The notes under the pieces are model-generated. The model was not told where the DNA came from. It ran no database searches and was given only the letters and a program-made list of their open reading frames with translations. The position numbers and the translations under genes were made by a program. Positions 1-8,444 of a stretch of DNA of 19,772 nt are shown here, one piece after another. Numbering within the stretch: the first letter of the stretch is position 1; the number at the start of each line of letters is the position of its first letter. Origin of the DNA: Bacteroidales bacterium UBA5206 (GTDB taxonomy: Bacteria > Bacteroidota > Bacteroidia > Bacteroidales > Tenuifilaceae); contig DHVO01000108.1 of NCBI GenBank assembly GCA_002412705.1, positions 1 to 19,772 on the forward strand. Reading direction: 5' to 3'.

Positions 1-76
1 GAACAACCCGCATTACATTTTTTTTGCGAAGATGAATAAAAAAACGAAATCGAGCAAAACTGCAAAAAATGGAGAA

Positions 77-91
77 AAGTTTAATAAACTT
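77..91. repeat. Short perfect palindrome in the leader of the M6 protease gene
   Basis: AAGTTTA (77-83), one A, then TAAACTT (85-91) form a perfect 7-bp inverted repeat. The 194-base stretch before the first gene is AT-rich and otherwise shows only weak promoter-like pieces, such as TACATTTA at 135-142. In such AT-rich DNA the palindrome may be chance. Confidence 0.3.
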
Positions 92-194
92 CGAGCAATA
101 TGATGAATTATAGAATGGTAAGTTCAATAACAAATACATTTATTTAAAGAAAATTTACCAAATTGCGGCGTTAAACTATCCTAAACATTAAACC

Positions 195-2849
195 ATGAAG
201 CAGTTTTTATCCGCATTATTTGTAGCAATTGCACTTTTATTTGCCTACCAAAATGCAGAGGCCGTTCAAGCCTACCCAGATCCAATTGAGTACAAACTCC
301 CTGATGGTAGTTTACTTACCATCATGTTAAAAGGTGACGAAAAAGTCAAATGGGCTACAACAACCGATGGCTATACTATACTAAGAAATAAGAAGGGATT
401 CTTTGAGTATGCAACTCAATCCAAAGAAGGAAACCTCTCCCTTTCTGGAATTAGAGTAAGCAATGTTGAAAAGCGTACTGAAAAAGAGAAACAGCTGTTA
501 CAGTCACTACCTAAAGGGCTAAAGTACTCACAGTCGCAAACTCAGATGATGAAAAGCATTTGGGACATAAAGCAGCAAGAAGCCCAAAAATCATTCCCAA
601 CCACGGGTGAGAGAAAACTTGTTTGTATTCTAATTGGTTTTCCAGATTTAGCTTTCACCAAAACAAAGGATGACTTTGATGCCCTTTTTAACCAAGTTGG
701 TTACGATGTAAATGGAGCAACCGGAAGTGTAAAAGATTACTATTTAGAGAACTCATGGGGACAGTTTGATTTAACTGTTACTGTTGCTGGTCCATATACT
801 GCGTCGAACCCAATGGCATACTATGGCGCTAATGACACAAATGGAAATGATTCAAAACCTGACGAATTGGCCCGTGAAGCCGTTCTAAAAGCGAATCCTG
901 ATGTAAACTTCAAAGAGTTTGACAACGATAACGATGGCAATGTAGACGGTATATATATCATTTTTGCTGGTTATGGGGAAGAAGCAGGCGGACCAGATAA
1001 TGCCATTTGGTCTCATGCATGGTCTTTTTCTACTGCAATTGTTGATGGTGTTAATGCTAGCAGATATTCCTGCTCTCCAGAGTTAAGGGGCAATACGGGA
1101 ACCAACATGACCTCCATTGGGGTTATTTGTCACGAGTTTGGACATGTACTAGGAGCCCCAGACTATTACGACACAGATTACGAAGGAAGCGGAGGTGACT
1201 TTACTGGTACGGGAAAATGGGATATGATGGCTGGCGGTTCATGGAACAACGGAGGTGTTACGCCTGCCCATCATAATGGGTTTACTAAAACTTATGTTTA
1301 CGAATGGGCTCCCGTTACCACATTAGATAAATCTGCATCAATTACATTAACAAACCAGCTTGTTGATAAAAATAATTTTTATAGAATTGATACAGAGACG
1401 CCTGGAGAGTTCTTTTTAATTGAAAACAGGAATCAGCTAAGCTTCGATAAAAAAATTCCTGGATCTGGTATGATAATTTACCATGTTCATGCTGATGTTT
1501 TTAACTCTGGAAATAGAATTAATGCTGGTGTTCCTCAGAAAATGTATCCTATTTGTGCTAACGCAGGACAAAATCCAAGCAGCACACCCACCTCTTATGG
1601 ACCCATAAATTCTGGAGGCACTCCATTCCCAGGAACAAGTAATATAACCTCATTCACATCATCAACATATCCATCAATGATTGCTTGGAATGGAACTGCA
1701 GTTGACAAACCAATTACAAACATTAAGCGAGGAGATGTTGCAACAGATATTACCTTTGAGTTCATGGGTGGATATTCTGACAATCCATTGTCGTTCAACG
1801 CTACGGCCCTTTCTACTACAGAGATTCAACTGAACTGGCTAAAATTTGAGAACAAAAATGTAATCCTTGCTTATTCCAATGCACCCATTATTGCTAATCT
1901 TCAAGATGGAAATTCTTACACACTAGGACAAACGTTAAGTGACGGTTCACAAATCCTGTATGCTGGTGACCTTGAAACATTTAGTCATTCTAACTTAAGT
2001 GCCTCAACAAAATACTACTATAAGATTTGGACTATTCTTAATGAAACACCAGCATACTCTTCGGGTATTCTTGCTGAGTCGTCTACTATCTGCGAACTAA
2101 TTTCAACACTACCTTATTCCAACAACTTTGAAAATGAATTTTTACCTGCTTGTTGGGAACAGGAATATGTGGCAAATAGCTTATCATGGATCTGGGGAAA
2201 AGGAAATGGTGAATCAAACCCAGCCAGTGCACATACAGGAAACAACAATATTTACTTTAGAGCTATTAGTCCTTCTGAGATGAACAGTGTAAGTAAACTT
2301 TTACTTCCTGCATTTAATCTAGAAGGTTTTACAAGTAATAACGTAGTTCTTGAGTTTTGGCTAACAAATGCTAAAAGAAATAGCTATCAGGATGTTCTTA
2401 AAGTTTATTATAGAACCAACGAAAGTAGTTGGACTTTGCTAAAGACTTACAATACTGACATGACTAGTTGGACTAAACAAACCTTAAATATTCCAGAAAA
2501 AGGGAATAGCGTTCAAATAGCATTTGAAGCAAGAGCAAACTGGGGTTATGGTGTTTGTATTGATGATATCAACCTATACGAGGGTTCTCCTGTGAGCACA
2601 CCTACAAATGAGCTTGAAAACGCACGCATTTACCCAAATCCTTTCTCTAACGAGATTAACATCGAAAACCTTGTTGCTGCTAAAAAGGTTAAGGTTGTTA
2701 ATCTTCTTGGGCAAACGCTTATTGATCAACAAGTAAGTAACGAAACCAGCACTAAAATCAATACCGAAAGTTTAGCGTCTGGCATATATCTAATTGTGAT
2801 TGAGGGCAAAAACGGCCTACGAGCAGTTAACAAACTTGTAAAAAGATAA
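195..2849 (+). CDS. Secreted M6-family metalloprotease with T9SS sorting domain
   Basis: This is an exported zinc metalloprotease of the M6 (immune inhibitor A-like) family, 884 residues long. Residues 1-23 form a signal peptide ending in NAEA. The protease domain spans about 140-430. It contains an Asp/Asn-rich, probably calcium-binding stretch at 243-250 (DNDNDGNV), the zinc motif HEFGHVLGAPD at 313-323 (H313, E314, H317) and a WDMMAGG segment with M344/M345 that resembles a Met-turn. The EFFLIENR segment near 405 is also typical of M6. An FN3-like region follows (about 530-630), then a cleaved-adhesin/MAM-like (choice-of-anchor J) domain at about 633-797. Residues 808-884 are a T9SS type A sorting domain with IYPNPF at 812 and the ending KLVKR. 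After crossing the outer membrane by T9SS it is probably surface-attached or released. The ATG at 195 fits the signal peptide; no Shine-Dalgarno is visible. A strong terminator follows, so it is probably monocistronic. The family assignment is firm; the substrate is unknown. Confidence 0.93.
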   Translation: MKQFLSALFVAIALLFAYQNAEAVQAYPDPIEYKLPDGSLLTIMLKGDEKVKWATTTDGYTILRNKKGFFEYATQSKEGNLSLSGIRVSNVEKRTEKEKQLLQSLPKGLKYSQSQTQMMKSIWDIKQQEAQKSFPTTGERKLVCILIGFPDLAFTKTKDDFDALFNQVGYDVNGATGSVKDYYLENSWGQFDLTVTVAGPYTASNPMAYYGANDTNGNDSKPDELAREAVLKANPDVNFKEFDNDNDGNVDGIYIIFAGYGEEAGGPDNAIWSHAWSFSTAIVDGVNASRYSCSPELRGNTGTNMTSIGVICHEFGHVLGAPDYYDTDYEGSGGDFTGTGKWDMMAGGSWNNGGVTPAHHNGFTKTYVYEWAPVTTLDKSASITLTNQLVDKNNFYRIDTETPGEFFLIENRNQLSFDKKIPGSGMIIYHVHADVFNSGNRINAGVPQKMYPICANAGQNPSSTPTSYGPINSGGTPFPGTSNITSFTSSTYPSMIAWNGTAVDKPITNIKRGDVATDITFEFMGGYSDNPLSFNATALSTTEIQLNWLKFENKNVILAYSNAPIIANLQDGNSYTLGQTLSDGSQILYAGDLETFSHSNLSASTKYYYKIWTILNETPAYSSGILAESSTICELISTLPYSNNFENEFLPACWEQEYVANSLSWIWGKGNGESNPASAHTGNNNIYFRAISPSEMNSVSKLLLPAFNLEGFTSNNVVLEFWLTNAKRNSYQDVLKVYYRTNESSWTLLKTYNTDMTSWTKQTLNIPEKGNSVQIAFEARANWGYGVCIDDINLYEGSPVSTPTNELENARIYPNPFSNEINIENLVAAKKVKVVNLLGQTLIDQQVSNETSTKINTESLASGIYLIVIEGKNGLRAVNKLVKR

Positions 2850-2871
2850 ACTGGATTTAATTAGCAAGCAT

Positions 2872-2902
2872 AAGCGAGGGGTAATCCCCCCTCGCTTTTT
2901 TG
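2872..2902 (+). terminator. Rho-independent terminator after the M6 protease gene
   Basis: A perfect 10-bp GC-rich stem (2872-2881 pairing with 2888-2897, arms AAGCGAGGGG and CCCCTCGCTT) closes a 6-base loop and runs into a T tract. It lies 22 bases after the stop codon and separates this gene from the next protease gene. Confidence 0.92.
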
Positions 2903-2934
2903 TTTTACATTGAAAAGAGTTATCTCAACAAAAG

Positions 2935-2965
2935 TTTCCGCACATAAAAAGTAACGTATATTTAC
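2935..2965 (+). promoter_or_regulatory. Possible Bacteroidota-type promoter of the C25 protease gene
   Basis: TATATTTAC at 2957-2965 partly matches the Bacteroidota -7 element (TAnnTTTG), and a TTT at 2935-2937 lies 19 bases upstream where a -33 TTTG/TTG would be. The match is incomplete. It is supported mainly by position: it lies between a terminator and the start codon 23 bases downstream. Confidence 0.3.
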
Positions 2966-2988
2966 AAATTGATAATCATGTTACTACT

Positions 2989-5900
2989 ATGAAGAATTTC
3001 TTTGTTGGAAGCATAATCTCTATCGCACTTCTTTTTACTGAAGCAGGATTTGGACAAGAAGTTAAGAGTATAAAGCTTGAATCTCACAAAAAGAGCTTTA
3101 GCATACAAAAAAGTGGATCTCGAAGACTTAAAGCTGAATCGAGTATTGAAAAACTATTGTGGAAAAGTAAAGTTGAAAAAACAACTACTGAGTTTACCGA
3201 CTTATACTTACCTAACGGATATTACATTGGAAATATTGGAGATCCCAAACTTCCTGCAATAAAAAAGCTAATACTTGTCCCTGCAAATGCTTCGCTTAAG
3301 GTTGAAGTAAAGAACTGCACAAAAAAGGAGATGAGCCTATCAAGCTTTGGCATTAAATCTCCACTTGTTCCAGTACAACCCTCTGTAAAAAAATCGCAGG
3401 ATCCCAGTTCCATTAAGTTTGAGTATAACAAGAGTGCATATAGCACCAATAAGTATAGCAACACACCCTTAGTTACAGTGGAATACCTTGGCACCATGCG
3501 AGGCATTGGCGTTGCTCGTGTTGTTATTGCTCCCGTTAGCTACAACCCTATAAAGGAATCCATTATTGTTAGTAACGATATTGATTTTGATATTTTGGTT
3601 AATGGAAGCACTGGTGGTATTGATATTACCATTGACAATGCGTTAAAATCGAATTACTTCGATCCAATATATCTATCTATTGAAAAATCAGCAGGAAGCG
3701 ACATTTACACCAACCATAAGGATCTTACAAAGAATCCTACAAAAATGCTTATAGTTACCAATAGACTATTCGAAGAAGCATTAAACCCATTCGTTAAATG
3801 GAAAGCACGCAAGGGTTTTGAAATAGAGACTGTTTTTACAGATGAAATAGGTTCTTCATCCACAGATATAAAACATTACATAAGCAAAGTTTATAACAGC
3901 GCTACAGAATCAGATCCTGCCCCAACTTTTCTTGTTATAGCAGGCGATACCGATATGGTTCCTGCATCGGCTGTTGGATCTGCATCGGAAAGGCAAACAG
4001 ACCTGTACTATGCAAGCATCGACGGAGACTACTTCCCCGAGATGTACTATGGAAGGCTATCGGCCTCAACGGTAGAAGAGATGAACAACATTGTTTCTAA
4101 GATTCTTCACTACGAACAGTATCAGTTCGAAGATCCCACATACCTAAGTAATGTTACTCTTATTGCAGGCGACGATCCACAGTGGAACCCACAAGTAGGA
4201 CAAGCTACCATAAAGTATGGAACCGCAAACTATTTTAACGCCAACAAAGGATTCAATAGCATCTTTGAGTACGGAGTTTCCAACGACCCAAGTAACCCTG
4301 GCGCCTCGGCAGGTTACGATGGTTGCTACGAACAATCACGGTTTAGGGTTGGAATAATTAACTACACTGCGCATTGTGACGAAAAGCATTGGCAAGACCC
4401 TGAGCTAACCCAAACAGCAGTAAGAAATATTACAAACACCAACCATTACCCTGTAGCCATTGGAAACTGCTGCCTATCGGGAGATTTTGGAACAGAAGAG
4501 TGCTTAGGCGAAACATGGATTCGCCAGAAAAACACAGGTGCTGTTACGTACATTGGCTCTTCACCATCAACATACTGGTTCGAGGACTTTTACTGGTCGG
4601 TTGGAGCATTTCCTATGAGCGAACCCAATAATGGATATGTACCATCATACGATGAGACAACCCTTGGTGCTTACGATGCCCCTTTCGTAAGCGACTACAC
4701 CACTCTTGGAGCAATGGTTTTTGTAGGAAACCTTGCTGTTACCGAGGTGGATATAATGAGCTACCCAAGCCAATCCAGCCCACTATATTATTGGCAAGCA
4801 TACAACATTCTTGGCGATCCCTCTATTAGCCCATACTTTGCCCAGGCCCACGATAATAGGGTAACTCTACCTGAGTCGGTTAGGTTCGACCAAAAAGAGA
4901 TAACCATTGAGGCGCTACCCAACTCTCTTGTTGCACTTAACGCCGACAATCAAACCCTCTCAAAGGGAGTAACTGATGAAACGGGTAAAGTAACACTTTC
5001 AATACGTAGTCTAGAATCGCCGCAGGAAATTGAGTGCGTTATAACCAAAGCACAACGTGTTCCTTTTATAAAAACAATAAAAGTGTTACCTGCAGAGCAG
5101 GCATACATAACAACAACAAAAACATCGGTAAACGACGCGGAATTTAACAAAAACGGTATTGCTGAATATGGCGAAGATTTTATGTTAGACCTAACTGTTG
5201 CTAACTACGGAGAAACAAATGGGGAAAACATTGCAATTGCTATTTACAACAAGGATAATTACTTCAGCACACTCTCCGATACATTAAAATTGATTGGGAA
5301 CATAGAAGCAAAAACGGTAACTATTGCTAAGGACGCTTTTGCTTTTGGGCTAGCGACCAATGTTCCAGATCAACATAAAGCAAATATCGAGGTGCATTCC
5401 ACCGATGGCGTTAACACCTGGGTGTCGGCACTAAGTCTTACCGCTAATGCTCCTAGCCTGGAACTCACTAAAGTAAATGTAACAGATTCTTTGTATGGAA
5501 ATAATGACAACCAAATAAATCCAGGCGAATCCGTTCGAATAGGGTTGCAGATTAAAAACACGGGGCATGCAAATGCAACTAATACCAATATTACACTATT
5601 AGTTCCTGAAATTATTAAACCCTATATATCTGTTGTTTCCCCTACTACCAGAACTTTACAAGGTATTATTCCTACCGAAACCGTAGGGGTATCGTATGAT
5701 ATTGTAGTAAGCCCAATAATAGCCGCAGAGGAGATTTCTTTAAAAGCGGCCCTTGCCATTGAGGGAAGAACTACCGATACTGTTAGCGTTTTGATACCCG
5801 TTCAACAAAGGGAAACCATTAATATGATTTCAGGAACAGTAGATGCTTGCAACATCTTATTCTTTGATTCGGGTGGTGAAAACGGAAACTACTCCCTAAA

Positions 5901-8295
5901 TAGCAATATAGTTAACACATTCAATTGCAGCGTAACGGGCAGTAGGTACCAAGTAGAGTTCCTTGAGTTTAGCCTAGAAAGTGATTACGACTACTTGTAT
6001 ATCTACGATGGGCCAAATGAAACCTCGCCACAAATACAGGGTAGCCCATTTACAGGACGCACAAAACCAACTGCATTTACCACAAGTTCTGGTACGGTTA
6101 CCTTTAAGTTTACGTCGGACGAAGGAGTTAATGCTGCTGGCTGGAAGGCTAAAATCAGCCAAGTATTCCCAACAAGCCTACCCGAAATAGCAACAGAACC
6201 TATGCCCGAAAATGGCATTACGGGCTACAACAACAGCAAGCTATCGTGGAATGCAACTGGTGCAACTGAATTTGATGTTTACTTAGGTACACAGACTAAC
6301 CTTGCCTTTGTTGAGACAACAACGCTCCAACAGGTAAACATATCCTTTGAGCCCAACACAACCTATTACTGGAAAATTGTCCCTCGAAACTTAAATGGAC
6401 AGCCAAAAGATGAGCAGATTGAAACTTGGAGCTTCACAACAGGGAATATGTATCAAAATATTCTAATGTCAACAGATGTATTTGTTGTGGATAGCGCAAA
6501 GTTTTACGACGAAGGAGGTCCTAACAACAATCACTCTGATAATACCGATTATACCTGCACAATTTTCCCTAAAGAAAATGGCAAAAAGATTAAGGTAATC
6601 TTTGAACAGTTCGACCTTGAGGCTGATAACAATAACCAGTACGACTACTTAGAGATATATGATGGTACAACCACAAGCTCAAATCTAATTGGAAAGTATA
6701 GCGGAAGCACACCCCCCGAAAGTATTACAAGTTCAAATACTTCGGGTGCGTTAACTTTCAAGTTCCATTCAGATGCAAGCATAAACAAGTCTGGATGGGC
6801 TGCCAAAATTGAAAGTGTATCTACATCAACATTAAAAACCGTTGAGGTTACGATGGTAGATGGAGCAGAGCCAATTACTAATGGCATTGTGGGCATTGGC
6901 AAGACATTAAAGCCAACAAACAATCTAGGTAAAGCCTATTTTAAGGCTCCAGAAGGATTAACATCCTTAGCTACTTATGCACCAGATCGCCTTCCCTTAC
7001 AAACAGAAATAACCGTGTTATCAAGCGCAGATATAACAAAGATCACTATTAACTACTCTGGTATTCCCAATGTAGTTCCGGTTACTTTTGAAGTTAAGGG
7101 AATAAATGGAAGTGTCCTTTTTGCAAGTGAGGTTAGCATTTCAAGCAGTAACATAAATAAAACCCTACTAACTGGCATAAATGGTTGTGCTTCATCACTA
7201 TTACCTATAGGGGAACATAACGTAATCATTGCCAAGTCTGGTTTCTCTACATTTAATGGTTCCATTGCAGTAGTTGAAAGTACAGACACAGTAAAAATAT
7301 CGTTAAATCCGGTTCCCGTTGGTCTTCAGATTACGGTTTTGGATTTAAGCAATAACCCAATAGAGAATGCAACTATTACCATAGATCAGAATTCCATAAC
7401 AACAACTAGCCTTGGCATTGCAAGTACAAACCTAACGGTTGGCGATTATCTTATAAAAGTAGAAAAAGAGGGCTTTGAAACGGCTTACCTTTGGGAAAGT
7501 ATAAACGATGCAAGCAATAACTTAACGGTAAATCTTAAGCAGAAAACAAACCTCTACTTAGCCACCATAATATCAAAAGCTTTTGAATCATCAGATTATT
7601 TACCTCTGGAAGGCTCATCTATTTCAGTTTACTACAACAACACGATTGTTTCTAGCGGGGTTAGTAGTGCAAAGGGCGATTTTAACACATGGCTAGGAGC
7701 TGGAACCTATACCGTTACCATAGAAACAGCCAACTACCAGAACCCAGCACCCGCAACATTGGTTATTTCTAACGATAATGTTAGCCTAACCATTCTCTCA
7801 CAACCCAATAGTTACAACCTTACAATCAGCGTGCTAAGTAACAACTCGCCCGTAGAGAAAGCCCTAGTAACAGTAAAAGGATACTTACCTGTTTACACCA
7901 ATAGCAATGGAGTTGCCTCCTTCGAGAAAATATCTAAAGCATCAGCACTAAGCATTGTTGTAGAAAAGGAAGGCTACCAAAAATCGTCCCAATACGTTGA
8001 TATAGCAGCAAACACGTCGGTACAAATTCTATTGTCGCCTGTTGGTGTTGAAACAAACAGAACTCTTGATGTTAGGATGTACCCAAACCCAGCAATCGAT
8101 TATTTCATAATTGAATCGGACTATCATATCGCTACGGTAAGCATATTCTCGCTGCAAGGTCAGCTAGTAAAGCAGCTAAATCCCACAATAAATCCGCTTA
8201 CTGTGCCTATTAGCGATATTTCTAACGGAATGTACATTGTTACAATTACCACAAAGGATGGACAACAAAAATCCTTTAAGCTAATCAAAAGGTAA
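2989..8295 (+). CDS. Gingipain-like C25 cysteine protease with two CUB domains and T9SS sorting domain
   Basis: This is a very large exported cysteine protease (1768 residues). Residues 1-22 are a signal peptide (cut after GFG). A C25-type propeptide follows (about 23-245), then the catalytic domain (about 248-615). The gingipain dyad appears as H462 in YTAHCDEKHW and C495 in NCCLSGDF; the adjacent C494 is not in the aligned position. An Ig-like C25 tail (about 620-705) leads to CARDB-like repeats (about 705-945). Two CUB domains follow, at about 950-1060 and 1154-1276, both with the YDYLxIYDG motif and the GWxAKI ending; an FN3-like domain lies between them. About 1280-1683 is a stalk of roughly five carboxypeptidase-regulatory-like repeats. 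Residues 1690-1768 are a T9SS type A sorting domain (MYPNP at 1697, end KLIKR). Known gingipains lack CUB domains, so substrate capture here probably differs. It is flanked by terminators and thus probably its own transcript. Family certain; cleavage specificity not predictable. Confidence 0.93.
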   Translation: MKNFFVGSIISIALLFTEAGFGQEVKSIKLESHKKSFSIQKSGSRRLKAESSIEKLLWKSKVEKTTTEFTDLYLPNGYYIGNIGDPKLPAIKKLILVPANASLKVEVKNCTKKEMSLSSFGIKSPLVPVQPSVKKSQDPSSIKFEYNKSAYSTNKYSNTPLVTVEYLGTMRGIGVARVVIAPVSYNPIKESIIVSNDIDFDILVNGSTGGIDITIDNALKSNYFDPIYLSIEKSAGSDIYTNHKDLTKNPTKMLIVTNRLFEEALNPFVKWKARKGFEIETVFTDEIGSSSTDIKHYISKVYNSATESDPAPTFLVIAGDTDMVPASAVGSASERQTDLYYASIDGDYFPEMYYGRLSASTVEEMNNIVSKILHYEQYQFEDPTYLSNVTLIAGDDPQWNPQVGQATIKYGTANYFNANKGFNSIFEYGVSNDPSNPGASAGYDGCYEQSRFRVGIINYTAHCDEKHWQDPELTQTAVRNITNTNHYPVAIGNCCLSGDFGTEECLGETWIRQKNTGAVTYIGSSPSTYWFEDFYWSVGAFPMSEPNNGYVPSYDETTLGAYDAPFVSDYTTLGAMVFVGNLAVTEVDIMSYPSQSSPLYYWQAYNILGDPSISPYFAQAHDNRVTLPESVRFDQKEITIEALPNSLVALNADNQTLSKGVTDETGKVTLSIRSLESPQEIECVITKAQRVPFIKTIKVLPAEQAYITTTKTSVNDAEFNKNGIAEYGEDFMLDLTVANYGETNGENIAIAIYNKDNYFSTLSDTLKLIGNIEAKTVTIAKDAFAFGLATNVPDQHKANIEVHSTDGVNTWVSALSLTANAPSLELTKVNVTDSLYGNNDNQINPGESVRIGLQIKNTGHANATNTNITLLVPEIIKPYISVVSPTTRTLQGIIPTETVGVSYDIVVSPIIAAEEISLKAALAIEGRTTDTVSVLIPVQQRETINMISGTVDACNILFFDSGGENGNYSLNSNIVNTFNCSVTGSRYQVEFLEFSLESDYDYLYIYDGPNETSPQIQGSPFTGRTKPTAFTTSSGTVTFKFTSDEGVNAAGWKAKISQVFPTSLPEIATEPMPENGITGYNNSKLSWNATGATEFDVYLGTQTNLAFVETTTLQQVNISFEPNTTYYWKIVPRNLNGQPKDEQIETWSFTTGNMYQNILMSTDVFVVDSAKFYDEGGPNNNHSDNTDYTCTIFPKENGKKIKVIFEQFDLEADNNNQYDYLEIYDGTTTSSNLIGKYSGSTPPESITSSNTSGALTFKFHSDASINKSGWAAKIESVSTSTLKTVEVTMVDGAEPITNGIVGIGKTLKPTNNLGKAYFKAPEGLTSLATYAPDRLPLQTEITVLSSADITKITINYSGIPNVVPVTFEVKGINGSVLFASEVSISSSNINKTLLTGINGCASSLLPIGEHNVIIAKSGFSTFNGSIAVVESTDTVKISLNPVPVGLQITVLDLSNNPIENATITIDQNSITTTSLGIASTNLTVGDYLIKVEKEGFETAYLWESINDASNNLTVNLKQKTNLYLATIISKAFESSDYLPLEGSSISVYYNNTIVSSGVSSAKGDFNTWLGAGTYTVTIETANYQNPAPATLVISNDNVSLTILSQPNSYNLTISVLSNNSPVEKALVTVKGYLPVYTNSNGVASFEKISKASALSIVVEKEGYQKSSQYVDIAANTSVQILLSPVGVETNRTLDVRMYPNPAIDYFIIESDYHIATVSIFSLQGQLVKQLNPTINPLTVPISDISNGMYIVTITTKDGQQKSFKLIKR

Positions 8296-8318
8296 GCAAC
8301 AGTCATATTTCTGAACAC

Positions 8319-8350
8319 AAAAGGGCCAGTTTAACACTGGCTCTTTTGTT
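8319..8350 (+). terminator. Rho-independent terminator after the C25 protease gene
   Basis: A 12-bp stem with one G-U pair (8319-8330 with 8336-8347; arms AAAAGGGCCAGT and ACTGGCTCTTTT) closes a 5-base TTAAC loop. The A-rich 5' arm and T-rich 3' end could also let it work for transcripts from the other side. Confidence 0.88.
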
Positions 8351-8411
8351 GTTTAAACATTTTTTTAGCTTCATTTTATAGCTTAATGAGTGGGAGTTTC
8401 ATAAATATTTT

Positions 8412-8419
8412 TACATTTG
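8412..8419 (+). promoter_or_regulatory. Probable -7 element of the histidine kinase gene
   Basis: TACATTTG is an exact match to the Bacteroidota -7 consensus TAnnTTTG. It lies 25 bases before the TTG start codon at 8445. I see no convincing TTG/TTTG -33 element 19-21 bases upstream, so promoter strength or dependence on an activator is open. Confidence 0.5.
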
Positions 8420-8444
8420 GTGGCGTTCAAAAACCTAACATAAA

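Noticed and set aside
14..26. TACATTTTTTTTG as a promoter -7 element for the M6 gene
   Set aside because: The run of eight T residues breaks the consensus, the -33 region would be outside the window and the leader would be about 170 bases.
32..103. Small lysine-rich open frame of 23 codons before the M6 gene
   Set aside because: It is short and its composition simply reflects A-rich intergenic DNA; no start signal or domain supports it.
3222..3506. Minus-strand open frames inside the C25 protease gene
   Set aside because: They lie wholly within a well-supported gene, show no recognisable domain and no start signals; they are shadow frames.
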